In this document: piece after piece, positions 8,568-17,762 of the stretch
How positions within the stretch are numbered: the first letter of the stretch is position 1
Layout: every line of letters begins with the position of its first letter
Assembly (NCBI RefSeq): GCF_030546755.1
Contig: NZ_JAUOPE010000003.1
Coordinates: 62,001-126,000 of the forward strand
Origin: Colwellia sp. 1_MG-2023
Lineage (GTDB): Bacteria > Pseudomonadota > Gammaproteobacteria > Enterobacterales > Alteromonadaceae
Length of the DNA: 64,000 nt
Direction: 5' to 3'
Translations under genes and position numbers: made by a program
Notes under the pieces: model-generated
What the model was told of the DNA's origin: nothing
The model's input: the letters and a program-made list of their open reading frames with translations, nothing else
The model's database searches: none

Positions 8568-9704
8568 ATGATATTAATTTTTTGGCTTTCAATCTTAACA
8601 TTGTTTTATATTTATATTGGTTACCCTCTGATATTAAAACTTTTACCAAAAAACCACATCAAGACTCACGAGTTAGAAGAGTTTCCTTCTATTACTGTGT
8701 GTATACCGGCTTTTAACGAAGAAAGTGTTATTGAAGAAACGATTCTGAATAAGTTATCTCAAGATTACCCAAAAGATAAAGTGAACATCATTGTTATTTC
8801 TGATGAGTCAGAAGATGAAACCGATGCTATTGTCACCAGACTGGCAAGTGAACATAAAAATATTGAATTAATTCGTCAAATTCCCCGTAACGGTAAAACC
8901 TCAGGACTTAATTTAGCTTTTGAAAAAATCACTTCAGATCTGATCATTTTTTCTGATGCAAACAGCATTTATGATGAAAATGTATTTCACGAAATCGCAA
9001 AAACGTTTACTGATGAAAGTGTTGGCTATGTCACCGGAAAAATGGTCTATGTTAACGAAGATGGTTCTATGGTAGGTGACGGCTGTAGTGCATACATGAA
9101 ATATGAAAACAACATGAGGTCGCTGGAAAGTGCAATTGGTTCAGTCGTTGGCGTAGATGGCGGTGTTGATGCCATTCGCACAGAGCTTTATTCGATATTA
9201 AATGCCGACCAATTACCTGATTTTGTACAACCTTTAAAAGTAGTGGAACAAAATAAACGCGTTGTTTATCAGCCTTCGGCCATTTTAAAGGAAGAGTCAC
9301 TTTCAGATAACGCGTCTGAATTCAAAATGCGTGTCAGAGTTTCACTTAGGGCTTTATGGGCACTTTACGATATGCGAGTTTTATTTAACCCTGCAAAATT
9401 TGGCTTATTTTCATTTCAATTATTCAGCCATAAATTAATTCGCTATTTAGCTTTTGTCCCTATGATGTTGGCGTTATTAGCTAACGTAGCCTTAATTGGG
9501 CACTCGCCATTATTTAATTTAATGATGTTTGGCCAAGTGATTTTTTATGGTTTAGCCTATATTGGTCATACTCAACCTGAAAACACTAATAAATTTGTCG
9601 GGTTAGCTCATTATTTTTGTCTAATAAATTTAGCTGCAGCAATCGCCAGTATTAAATTTATCAAAGGTGAAAAAATTGTCATTTGGAAGCCTAGACAAGG
9701 GTAA
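8568..9704 (+). CDS. Membrane-associated GT2 glycosyltransferase
   Basis: A 378-residue inverting GT2 enzyme with one N-terminal membrane segment (residues 2-23) and three C-terminal ones (about 290-365), like cellulose/chitin-synthase-type or EpsO-like transferases. The nucleotide-binding region is VCIPAFNEESVIEETI, the acidic metal site lies in LIIFSDANSIYD, and a GGVDAIR loop follows. It starts 3 bp after the stop of the initiating transferase, so it is co-translated and a good candidate for adding the second sugar or a later residue. The donor is not predictable. The start is ATG 8568. Confidence 0.9.
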   Translation: MILIFWLSILTLFYIYIGYPLILKLLPKNHIKTHELEEFPSITVCIPAFNEESVIEETILNKLSQDYPKDKVNIIVISDESEDETDAIVTRLASEHKNIELIRQIPRNGKTSGLNLAFEKITSDLIIFSDANSIYDENVFHEIAKTFTDESVGYVTGKMVYVNEDGSMVGDGCSAYMKYENNMRSLESAIGSVVGVDGGVDAIRTELYSILNADQLPDFVQPLKVVEQNKRVVYQPSAILKEESLSDNASEFKMRVRVSLRALWALYDMRVLFNPAKFGLFSFQLFSHKLIRYLAFVPMMLALLANVALIGHSPLFNLMMFGQVIFYGLAYIGHTQPENTNKFVGLAHYFCLINLAAAIASIKFIKGEKIVIWKPRQG

Positions 9705-9743
9705 CCAATATATTAGTCATGAATTTATGGAAGGATATTTATT

Positions 9744-10481
9744 ATGATGACATGGTGTAATTTAGCGGAAAGCTTCCCAATGAAGTTTGACGTTGAAAAA
9801 ATGCGTAAAGAATACGACCAAATAAAAGATGAAAATTGGTTAGGTCATTATGACCCTACTTTATCAAGAGAATGGAAGGCTATTCTTTTGGTTTCGTTAG
9901 ATGGAAAATCGGTTGATGAAGAATCTCAAAGAGGTTCATATGAAATGGAGCGTATGCAACGAACGGATATTGTTAAAAAGCTTCCATATTTTGAAGAAAT
10001 TTTAAACAACTTTAAATGCCCCCATGGCAGAATCAGAATTTTAAAATTATCCCCAGGTGCAGGAATAAATCTTCATAGAGATATTCGACATGAAGCAGCC
10101 AATTTGGCACTAAGAAAAGTCAGATTACATATTCCAATTTATACCAATGATGATGTTACTTTTTTTGTTGGTGGCGAAAAAATTAAAATGCTACCCGGCA
10201 ACTTATATTATGTGAACTTTTCAAAAAAACATTATGTTAGAAATGATGGTACAGAAGATAGAATACATCTAGTGCTTGATCTTGATGTTAATGATTGGCT
10301 GATGAATTACTTTCCAAAGTTAAGTGCTTTTGAAAAAGTTGAGCATATGTTTATGAGAGTCGCTTTACCTTTGCATTGGAAATTACTTTATTTTAAAGAA
10401 AAATTAGGTATGGCTTTTTGGGCCTGGTACAACCAATCGTTTGTCAGAAAAATTCGTCATAAACTTTTTCCAAAAAAGTAA
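9744..10481 (+). CDS. Aspartyl/asparaginyl beta-hydroxylase-like 2OG-Fe(II) dioxygenase
   Basis: A 245-residue protein with the aspartyl/asparaginyl hydroxylase fold signature. H111 (in GINLHRDIRHE) and H163 (in KKHYVRND) match the two iron-binding histidines of this family, which lacks the usual Asp ligand. RLHIPI (R127, H129) and R173 (DRIHLVLDL) match the 2-oxoglutarate site. The family hydroxylates Asp/Asn side chains or free amino-acid derivatives. Inside an EPS cluster the substrate is unknown; I infer an amino acid to be attached to the polymer, or a protein partner. A clear AAGGAT site precedes ATG-ATG at 9744. The C-terminal 50 residues are basic and aromatic, possibly membrane-associating. 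Confidence 0.85.
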   Translation: MMTWCNLAESFPMKFDVEKMRKEYDQIKDENWLGHYDPTLSREWKAILLVSLDGKSVDEESQRGSYEMERMQRTDIVKKLPYFEEILNNFKCPHGRIRILKLSPGAGINLHRDIRHEAANLALRKVRLHIPIYTNDDVTFFVGGEKIKMLPGNLYYVNFSKKHYVRNDGTEDRIHLVLDLDVNDWLMNYFPKLSAFEKVEHMFMRVALPLHWKLLYFKEKLGMAFWAWYNQSFVRKIRHKLFPKK

Positions 10482-10552
10482 GGCATGATTAAACTTTGGC
10501 AATAAACCACCATAGTTTAATGACAGAAAGTAGAGTGATTTGAGAATAATAA

Positions 10553-11890
10553 ATGAATAATGTAATTGGTAAAGCTATTTATACCTTATGGGATACGAAA
10601 GAAGGATCTGTCAGGCTTAACGAAATGAAAAGTCTGAAACGATTACAATATGAAACGCCAGAAAAATTAAAAGAATATCAACTTGGCAGATTAGTCAAAC
10701 TACTTGAACATGCAGAAAAACATAGCCCATGGTATAAAAAAGTCTTTACTGATTCAGGCATTAAGTATTCCGACATAAACTCTGTTGCAGACCTTTCGCG
10801 TTTACCTATTACTAAAAAAGCAGACATTCGTAATAATGCTGATGATTTTATCAGTACTATTCATAATAAAGATGAACTTGTTATTGCCAAAACTGGCGGC
10901 TCTACAGGCGTTTCATTGAATCTGTACTTTGATGAACATTGTCAAAAGTTACGTAATGGCGCCCAAGGTTATGCAGATAATTTAGCCGGTTGGGTACCAG
11001 GGGATAAAATTGGCGCACTTTGGGGTAACCCTCCTGTTGCGAAAACGTTTAAGCAAAAACTTCGTTCTTCTCTGTTAGAAAGAACTAAATACTTAGATAC
11101 CATGGATCTCAATCCATCTAGTATGGGGGTATTTGTCGAAACGTGGAAAACATTCGCGCCAGACGTTATTTTCGGTCATGCTCACTCTATTTATATCTTT
11201 GCTAAATATGTTACCGAGAACAATATTTCTTTATCAAGCCCTAAAGGCGTTGTTGCTACTTCGATGATGTTACTTGACCATGAGCGTGTTGTGATTGAAA
11301 AAGCAATGGGCGTAAAGGTGACTAATAGATACGGTTGTGAAGAGGTCGGCTTAATCGCTTGTGAATGCGAAGTGCATCAAGGCATGCATATTAATACCCC
11401 TCATATCATTTTAGAATGTGTGGATGATGAAGGAAAAACTGTTTTACCAGGACAATCAGGTAAATTAGTCGTCACTGATCTAAATAACTACGCCATGCCG
11501 TTAATTCGTTATCAAATTGAAGATGTCGGTGTTTTGTCTGATCAGCCATGTTCTTGTGGGAGAACATTACCAATACTTGAAAAACTTGAAGGTAGAGTTG
11601 CTGACTTTTTAAAGAAAGCCGATGGCGGTTTAGTCGGAGGAGTGTCTTTGGTTGAGCGCACTTTAACCTTGATCCCAGGCATAGAACAAATGCAACTTGT
11701 GCAAAAAAGTATCGACCAATTAATAGTGAACCGAGTTAAAGGTCATGAATTTAATAAAGATACCGATGCGCTATTACTAAAAGAATTACAGGTTGTGTTC
11801 GGAGAAACGGTAACTATTCAAATCAACGATATTGAGAAAATGCCACAAGAGGCATCTGGTAAATATCGCTTTTCAATTTGTGAGGCTTAA
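10553..11890 (+). CDS. PaaK/CapK-like adenylate-forming enzyme
   Basis: A 445-residue member of the phenylacetate-CoA ligase-like group, often called CapK in capsule clusters. Motifs: the AMP-binding loop AKTGGSTGVSLNLYFD (near residues 115-130), RYGCEEVGLIACECE, and DLNNYAMPLIRYQIEDVG; the cysteine pairs around CECEVH and CSCGRT resemble the metal-binding cysteines of the family. It should activate a carboxylic acid as an acyl-adenylate; the acid and acceptor are unknown. In this context it may activate an acyl or amino-acid substituent for the polymer, which is inference. It lies 71 bp after the hydroxylase gene and 3 bp before the next GT2 gene. Confidence 0.88.
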   Translation: MNNVIGKAIYTLWDTKEGSVRLNEMKSLKRLQYETPEKLKEYQLGRLVKLLEHAEKHSPWYKKVFTDSGIKYSDINSVADLSRLPITKKADIRNNADDFISTIHNKDELVIAKTGGSTGVSLNLYFDEHCQKLRNGAQGYADNLAGWVPGDKIGALWGNPPVAKTFKQKLRSSLLERTKYLDTMDLNPSSMGVFVETWKTFAPDVIFGHAHSIYIFAKYVTENNISLSSPKGVVATSMMLLDHERVVIEKAMGVKVTNRYGCEEVGLIACECEVHQGMHINTPHIILECVDDEGKTVLPGQSGKLVVTDLNNYAMPLIRYQIEDVGVLSDQPCSCGRTLPILEKLEGRVADFLKKADGGLVGGVSLVERTLTLIPGIEQMQLVQKSIDQLIVNRVKGHEFNKDTDALLLKELQVVFGETVTIQINDIEKMPQEASGKYRFSICEA

Positions 11891-11893
11891 AAA

Positions 11894-12778
11894 TTGAGTA
11901 ATCCTTTAGTAAGTATTGTAATTGCTTCTTATAACATGGGGCAATATTTAGGCACAGCAATAGACTCTTTGCTTAAGCAGACTTGGTCGAATATTGAAAT
12001 TATTGTTGTTGATGATGGCTCTACGGATAATACCGAAGAAATGATGGCGGTATATTCAGACAACGAAAAAGTTAATTATATAAAGACTGAAAACCGTGGT
12101 CAGCCCAAAGCAAAAAATAGAGGTGTGAAAGAAGCTAAAGGTGACTTCATTGGCTTTTGTGATGCAGATGACTTTTGGACGATAGATAAACTCGAAAAAC
12201 AAATGCCCTATTTTACTCATGACAAAGTTGGCATTGTTTATAGTGAAGTTTCGTATGTCGATGAAAATGATAAACCTTACGATAAAAAAGCTCCTTATGA
12301 ACGCTATAGTGGCAAGGTGACAGAGCAATTGTTATTGAAGAACTTTGTACCTTTTGGCACATCAATTATCCGTAGAGAATGCGTAGAGCAAGATGGTGCA
12401 TTTGATGAACAATTTCGTATGGGAATTGATTGGGATTTATGGCTTAGGTATTCGTTAAATTGGGAGTTTAATTATTGCCCAGATAAAACTTATATTTATC
12501 GTGAATGGTCCGGACAAATGTCAAACAATTATCAAGGACGTTATGATTTTGCTTTTAAGATTCTGAATCACTTTCTAAACAAGCATGGCGCTAAAATTTC
12601 TTCCAAAGCGGTTCGTAAAGCCTGGGCAGATATGTATGTTAGCCGAGGAATAGTCTATGCAAGGGCAGAAGGCACCTTTTTGAGTCCACTTAAAGATATA
12701 ATAAAAGGAATTTCGATGGATATCTTTGAAATAAAAGGTTGGCTTGCGTTAGCTAGACTGGTATTACGAAGATTCTAA
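11894..12778 (+). CDS. GT2 family glycosyltransferase
   Basis: A 294-residue soluble GT2 enzyme. The GT-A signature is VSIVIASYNMGQYLGTAIDS, VVDDGSTDNTEE, then the DxD-type motif CDADDFW, with acceptor-site acidic residues in MGIDWDLWLRY. The start codon is TTG at 11894, 3 bp after the preceding stop, which suggests translational coupling. There are no membrane segments, so it probably acts at the cytoplasmic face on the lipid-linked repeat. The specificity is not predictable. Confidence 0.9.
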   Translation: MSNPLVSIVIASYNMGQYLGTAIDSLLKQTWSNIEIIVVDDGSTDNTEEMMAVYSDNEKVNYIKTENRGQPKAKNRGVKEAKGDFIGFCDADDFWTIDKLEKQMPYFTHDKVGIVYSEVSYVDENDKPYDKKAPYERYSGKVTEQLLLKNFVPFGTSIIRRECVEQDGAFDEQFRMGIDWDLWLRYSLNWEFNYCPDKTYIYREWSGQMSNNYQGRYDFAFKILNHFLNKHGAKISSKAVRKAWADMYVSRGIVYARAEGTFLSPLKDIIKGISMDIFEIKGWLALARLVLRRF

Positions 12779-12780
12779 CT

Positions 12781-13755
12781 ATGCGTACTTTAAAGGTTTC
12801 CGCAAAAGGCTGGATTAAAGGGATATTATTCAACGTTGCTACAAGATGTGGCATGTGGAAATTTTTTACTCGAAAAGTAAAGCCTCCCAAAATCTTGATG
12901 TATCATCGCTTAGCAGACAGTAAAATTATTCCTGGAATATCTTCTGCGAACTTTGAAGCTCATCTGCAACATTTAATTAAATATTATCAAGTGGTGCCAG
13001 TTGAGGAAATTATTGCAGGAGCTAACAGTAAAGGTGAATACGCTAACAAAGTAGCGTTAACTTTTGACGATGGTTACGTTGATTTTTATGAAAAAGCATG
13101 GCCATTGTTAAGAAAGTACAATGTCCCCGCAACGGTTTATATTACAACTGAGTTCGTTGAACAAAAACAATGGATGTGGCCTGATAAAGTACGAGTGATG
13201 TTAAATGCAACGTCTCTCACTAAAGTTAATATACCTCATGTAGGCACGCTTCACTTAAGTGAAGAAAATTTTGAGAAAAATTGGCATTGTATTTCTGATC
13301 ATTGTTTAACTTTGCAAGAATCTGAAAGAGATAGCTTTTTACAAGACTTAATTGTTTTACTTGACGTTACGATCTCGGATTTTCCTATCTCCGATTTTTC
13401 AGCGTTAACGTGGCAACAATTGCATGAGATGGAAAAAGAAGGTTTAGACATTGGCAGTCATACCGTTACACATCCTATTTTAACGCGTATTGACGATAAA
13501 CAATTAAAAAATGAATTATTGGAATCGAAACGTGTTATTGAAAGTCATATAGCTACTGAAATTCATGGTATTTGTTATCCAAATGGTATGCCGAATGATG
13601 TTTCTGATGCAGTCACTAAAGTTGCTAAAGAATGCGGTTATCAGTACGGACTCATTGCTTATACAGACAATGTCGATAAAAACAATAAACTTAAAACTAA
13701 TCGTATCCCTGCCGCTGAGAATACCGCCGCATTTGCTTTTAGTTTGTTAGCATAA
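12781..13755 (+). CDS. Polysaccharide deacetylase (CE4 / NodB domain)
   Basis: A 324-residue CE4 enzyme. Motif 1 is LTFDDGYVDF (catalytic Asp and metal-binding Asp); motif 2 is SHTVTHPIL (H-x3-H metal ligands); GICYPNG gives the later arginine/proline-type motif in modified form. The domain spans about residues 85-310. There is no clear signal peptide; the N-terminus is basic (LKVSAKGWIKGILF), so it may be cytoplasmic or membrane-attached rather than a typical secreted deacetylase. It should remove N-acetyl groups from an amino sugar of the EPS precursor or act on a related sugar. It starts 2 bp after the GT2 stop, within the same operon. Confidence 0.88.
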   Translation: MRTLKVSAKGWIKGILFNVATRCGMWKFFTRKVKPPKILMYHRLADSKIIPGISSANFEAHLQHLIKYYQVVPVEEIIAGANSKGEYANKVALTFDDGYVDFYEKAWPLLRKYNVPATVYITTEFVEQKQWMWPDKVRVMLNATSLTKVNIPHVGTLHLSEENFEKNWHCISDHCLTLQESERDSFLQDLIVLLDVTISDFPISDFSALTWQQLHEMEKEGLDIGSHTVTHPILTRIDDKQLKNELLESKRVIESHIATEIHGICYPNGMPNDVSDAVTKVAKECGYQYGLIAYTDNVDKNNKLKTNRIPAAENTAAFAFSLLA

Positions 13756-13792
13756 ATTTAAATAAAAATAATAAGATAAAGAAGGATTACTT

Positions 13793-15433
13793 GTGCAGCT
13801 AGATCAGTTAAATATCAATAAGAATATAGCTTATGGCCTTTTCTTTGTCTGCCTGGTCATTTCTCTGGTTTTAAAACTAAACGTTTTAGAAGTAGGCGCT
13901 CCTTTTGTTACCATTGATGATAATACCACTTACGAAGGTGGTTTTTTGGTTTGGTTTGGGCAAGCACCGCCGCAAAGAATGTATTTAGAGAGTTGGATAA
14001 ATGGTCTTAGCTCAATTGTTACTTATGTAATATATCAAATAACCAATGGAGGCTCTTTAGGGGTTAATTTAGTTGCTGATGCCTATAATCATTATTTAAC
14101 TGCACCTGACCTTTATGTTAAATCATACAGAATCGTTTCACTTTTTATTGATTTGCTCACTGCTTATTTTGTTTTTTTAACGGCTAAAATTTTATTACCT
14201 AATCGTCATCATATTCCTGCATTATTGGTTACGGCTCTTTATCTCTTAAGCTACAACACCATTTGGTGTTATGTTGTTGCTCGCCCTGATACCCCTATGG
14301 TTTTACTTTCAACTATAGGATTATATTTTTATTATCGTTCAGATTTTGGAAAGCATTTTAATAGTTTCTTGTTGTCAGCGCTATTTTTAGGGATTGCAAC
14401 AGGCATGAAGCTTCACGGAGCTTTTTTTGTAATATTCATCATCATTGATTTATATAGAGTGCATAGGTTTAAAACCATAATTTCTCATATTTTACCGTTC
14501 GGTTTTCTTTCTGTTATGGCATTTGCTGTGGCCACTGGCTCAGTGTTATTTGACCCATTAACTTATATTAAACTTCGTGTTTTAAATGCTAAAGATGATG
14601 CCTCGCCATGGATTGTTTGGGGTGAGCAGTTTCTTGAAATTTTTCAAGGTACGGGCATTTTTACTGTGCCATTAATTATTTTTGCCATTGTACTGTTATT
14701 AAAAAATGAAAAAGTAAGACAAAATAATCGATTCGTTAGTGTACTTTTACTGAGTGTTTGTTGGTTAATGCTGTTTGCTTCTATCAGGCAACTTAGAGCA
14801 TATTGGATGCTACCTGCTCTACCGCTTTTCTATATACTTGCTACGTATGTATTGTGCGAATTAAAAAGTAAGTGGTTGGCAATAGCCACAACACTATTAA
14901 TGTTAGGTGTTATGTCTTTTCAAAGTTTTCAGCAATCATATGACTTTAAAAAAACGCCGTTTGATGAATTTAGAACTTGGGTAGAAACAAACGTCAAACA
15001 AGATGAAAAGCTTTTTATTTTTGGTTATGACGCGCTTTTTCTGCCTTTATCACTAGAGGCTGCCAATGTTATCGCGAGTGGTTATCAATCAATGATGGTC
15101 GAAGCAAAACAAGCCGGTGAAAGTTATACCGAAAGACACGTCAGGTTTTGGGAAGAGCGCACTAAGTTGAAGCTCATTGATATGTATAATCTGAAAAATA
15201 AAGGATTTACCTATTACAGTTACCATAAAGCACCTTTAAAAAGTTTTGCTGAACGAATTGATTTTGAAAATATGGATTATATCGCTGTATTAGATGGTTT
15301 TATTAGCGAGACGATTAATATTGATTATTTGGTAAAACATAAATATAGCAAAGTGGCTTCTGTAATAGGCCCAGGTGGTGGTGGCTCCGGCTTAACCTAC
15401 ACTATTTATCAGAAGGTAGATAACTTTGAATAG
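13793..15433 (+). CDS. GT-C membrane glycosyltransferase (GT39/ArnT-like)
   Basis: A 546-residue polytopic protein with about 11-12 membrane segments. The first periplasmic loop holds acidic residues (VTIDDNTTYEGG), the position of the catalytic Asp in PMT/ArnT-type GT-C enzymes; ARPDTPM after a later helix is also typical. The C-terminal 160 residues are soluble (FRTWVETNVKQDEKLFIFG), as in this group. It should use a polyprenyl-phosphate sugar and act on the periplasmic side. The start is GTG at 13793 behind GAAGGA. The last 8 bp overlap the next GT4 gene. Donor and acceptor are unknown. Confidence 0.85.
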   Translation: MQLDQLNINKNIAYGLFFVCLVISLVLKLNVLEVGAPFVTIDDNTTYEGGFLVWFGQAPPQRMYLESWINGLSSIVTYVIYQITNGGSLGVNLVADAYNHYLTAPDLYVKSYRIVSLFIDLLTAYFVFLTAKILLPNRHHIPALLVTALYLLSYNTIWCYVVARPDTPMVLLSTIGLYFYYRSDFGKHFNSFLLSALFLGIATGMKLHGAFFVIFIIIDLYRVHRFKTIISHILPFGFLSVMAFAVATGSVLFDPLTYIKLRVLNAKDDASPWIVWGEQFLEIFQGTGIFTVPLIIFAIVLLLKNEKVRQNNRFVSVLLLSVCWLMLFASIRQLRAYWMLPALPLFYILATYVLCELKSKWLAIATTLLMLGVMSFQSFQQSYDFKKTPFDEFRTWVETNVKQDEKLFIFGYDALFLPLSLEAANVIASGYQSMMVEAKQAGESYTERHVRFWEERTKLKLIDMYNLKNKGFTYYSYHKAPLKSFAERIDFENMDYIAVLDGFISETINIDYLVKHKYSKVASVIGPGGGGSGLTYTIYQKVDNFE

Positions 15434-16580
15434 TAAGCAAAAAAACAGAGTACTGCATTTTATTGCCAGTGATGGCTTGTATGGTGCCGAACGCGTCATT
15501 TTAAACTTATCTGAACAAATGAAAAATGGTTATGAACAAACCTCTGTGATTGGTTGTATTGTTTCAAATTTGCATGAAGAAAATGCATTATATGAAAGAG
15601 CCATTAGTTTAGGTATTGAAGCGGTTAAAATAGTGATTTCAAACAAAGGAGTGTTGTTTGAAATTCCTAAAGCAGCTCGCCAAATTGCTGATTTAAATAT
15701 CGATATCATTCATTCGCATGGATATAAACCTTCGGTTTATGGCTTTATCATTTCTAAATTAAAATCTATTCCTATTATGGCGACATGCCATTTGTGGTTT
15801 GAACTCAATAATTATCCTATTAAAACTAAGTTTCTTATCACATTAGAGTTATTTTTTTATCGATGGTTTGCACGTTTAGTAGGAGTATCTGAACCAATAA
15901 AGCAGATATTGATGGATAATGGCCTGAAGGAAAGCAATATTGACGTGGTTGCCAACGGCGTTGAAGTTGAACCTTTAACGGATAAATTAGCAATTCGTCA
16001 AAAAATTAGAGATGAATTAGCTGTTGAAGATGACACTTTTGTCATAGTCAATTCTGGTCGGTTAACAAAGCAAAAAGCACAATGGGTATTGATTGAAGCT
16101 GCGATAGAGCTTAAAAAGTCGACGGAAAAATTCGTTATTATTATTGTCGGCGAAGGTGAACTACAAGCAGAACTAGCAGAAAAAATTACTGCCAATAAAT
16201 TAGAAAAGCATGTCAAAATGTTAGGCTTTTATGCTGAAATGGAACAATTACTGGCTGCCGCAGATTGCTTTGCTTTGCCTTCTATCGATGAAGGCATGCC
16301 GATGAGTTTATTAGAAGCGGTTTCGTCTGAATTGCCAGTTATTTGTACTCATGTTGGCGATATATACAAGTTAATTACAGATCATGAAAGCGGCTTTGTT
16401 ATTCCGTTAGATAATCCAAAAGCGCTTAGTGAAAAAACAATTCAACTGATGAACGATAAAACACTTTCAACAACTTTAGCTAAATCAGCAAAAGAAAAAA
16501 TGATTAAGTTATATTCGAGTGAAGCTATGGCAAATAGTTATAGTGATATTTATCGCTCAATTTTACTGGCGAAACAGTAA
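15426..16580 (+). CDS. GT4 family glycosyltransferase
   Basis: A 384-residue GT-B retaining enzyme. The N-terminal acceptor domain contains SDGLYGAERV and HSHGYKPSVYGF; the C-terminal donor domain has NSGRLTKQKA and the E-x7-E motif in DEGMPMSLLEAV. It starts with TTG at 15426, overlapping the GT-C gene by 8 bp, so initiation probably depends on upstream translation. It acts on the cytoplasmic side on the growing lipid-linked oligosaccharide. The sugar is not predictable. Confidence 0.9.
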   Translation: MNSKQKNRVLHFIASDGLYGAERVILNLSEQMKNGYEQTSVIGCIVSNLHEENALYERAISLGIEAVKIVISNKGVLFEIPKAARQIADLNIDIIHSHGYKPSVYGFIISKLKSIPIMATCHLWFELNNYPIKTKFLITLELFFYRWFARLVGVSEPIKQILMDNGLKESNIDVVANGVEVEPLTDKLAIRQKIRDELAVEDDTFVIVNSGRLTKQKAQWVLIEAAIELKKSTEKFVIIIVGEGELQAELAEKITANKLEKHVKMLGFYAEMEQLLAAADCFALPSIDEGMPMSLLEAVSSELPVICTHVGDIYKLITDHESGFVIPLDNPKALSEKTIQLMNDKTLSTTLAKSAKEKMIKLYSSEAMANSYSDIYRSILLAKQ

Positions 16581-16610
16581 TATGTTTACTGCTATTAGGT
16601 ATATTTCATT

Positions 16611-17699
16611 ATGAAGCCACGTAAAATATTATTTTGTATTGATTGTTTAGTACGAGGTGGTACTGAATTACAATTAATCGGGTTAATTGAACGCTTAGAC
16701 CGCGAGAAATATCAACCCTACCTTTTAACGATCAAAGATACCGATAATTCTTTAGTTCCTGAAGATTGTCACCATTTGCAATGGTCGGTGCCTAAATTAT
16801 TGTCGTTCTCCGGTATTATTCAACTAGTTAAATTAACGCGTTGGTTAAGAAAAGAAAACGTTTCTATAGTGCAATGTTATTTTCAAGATTCAACTTTACT
16901 GGCGGGTGTAGCTGCTTGGCTTGCTAGAGTGCCAGTACGTATCGCTTGTTTTCGTGATATGGCTTTTTGGAAGAACAATAAACTTGAAATGGTGATAGGC
17001 AAAGTATACCAAATGATGACGGGGTATATTTCTAATGCAAATGCGGTAAGTAAACACTTTGTTGAGCACTTTAAGTTACAACCCAATAAAATGACTGTTT
17101 TGCCAAATGGTATTGATGTAGAAAAACTTACTTTTATTGAACATCAACCGACTATTACCGACATAGGTATTGTTGGCAATATGACGCGGCATGTAAAAAG
17201 AACCGACTTATTTATTGCTGCTGCGGCAATTGTTGCTGAAAAATATCCTGATATTAACTGGCATATTGTTGGTGATGGACATTTAAAAGCAGGGTTAAAA
17301 AAGCAAGCAGAACAATTAGATATCGCCGATAAAGTTATTTTTGCTGGCCGGGTTGCTAATGTCGATCAATATATCGAAAAAATGCAAATTGGTGTGATTA
17401 GCTCTGACTCGGAAGGGCTAAGCAACGCAATTTTAGAATACATGCTAAAAGGTTCTGTCTGTATTGCGACAAATGTGGGGGGTAATCCTGAGCTCATCCA
17501 TGATGAGATTAGCGGTTGTATTGTGCCTGCGGATAATGCGGCAATGATTGCTAAAAAAGTGATTTACCTTATCGAAAATCCTGAAAAATATACAGAATTA
17601 GCATTGAACGCCCGTAAAAAAATTGAAAGTCAATATAACTGGCAAACCTGTGTAGATGAACATATGCAGTATTATCATCATGCATTAGAAGATAATTAG
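16611..17699 (+). CDS. GT4 family glycosyltransferase
   Basis: A 362-residue GT-B enzyme, distinct from its upstream neighbour. The N-terminal motif is CLVRGGTELQLIGLIERL; the donor site includes GIVGNMTRHVKRTDLFI, HIVGDGHLKAGL and the E-x7-E motif in SDSEGLSNAILEYMLKG followed by NVGGNPELI. It resembles transferases commonly found beside the XrtA-type amidotransferase, which follows here 63 bp downstream. There are no membrane segments. The specificity is unknown. Confidence 0.9.
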   Translation: MKPRKILFCIDCLVRGGTELQLIGLIERLDREKYQPYLLTIKDTDNSLVPEDCHHLQWSVPKLLSFSGIIQLVKLTRWLRKENVSIVQCYFQDSTLLAGVAAWLARVPVRIACFRDMAFWKNNKLEMVIGKVYQMMTGYISNANAVSKHFVEHFKLQPNKMTVLPNGIDVEKLTFIEHQPTITDIGIVGNMTRHVKRTDLFIAAAAIVAEKYPDINWHIVGDGHLKAGLKKQAEQLDIADKVIFAGRVANVDQYIEKMQIGVISSDSEGLSNAILEYMLKGSVCIATNVGGNPELIHDEISGCIVPADNAAMIAKKVIYLIENPEKYTELALNARKKIESQYNWQTCVDEHMQYYHHALEDN

Positions 17700-17762
17700 T
17701 TGAATGTTAAATTAATGAAAAATATTAAGCTTACTATTTTGAATTTAGGAGTAAATTGGTAA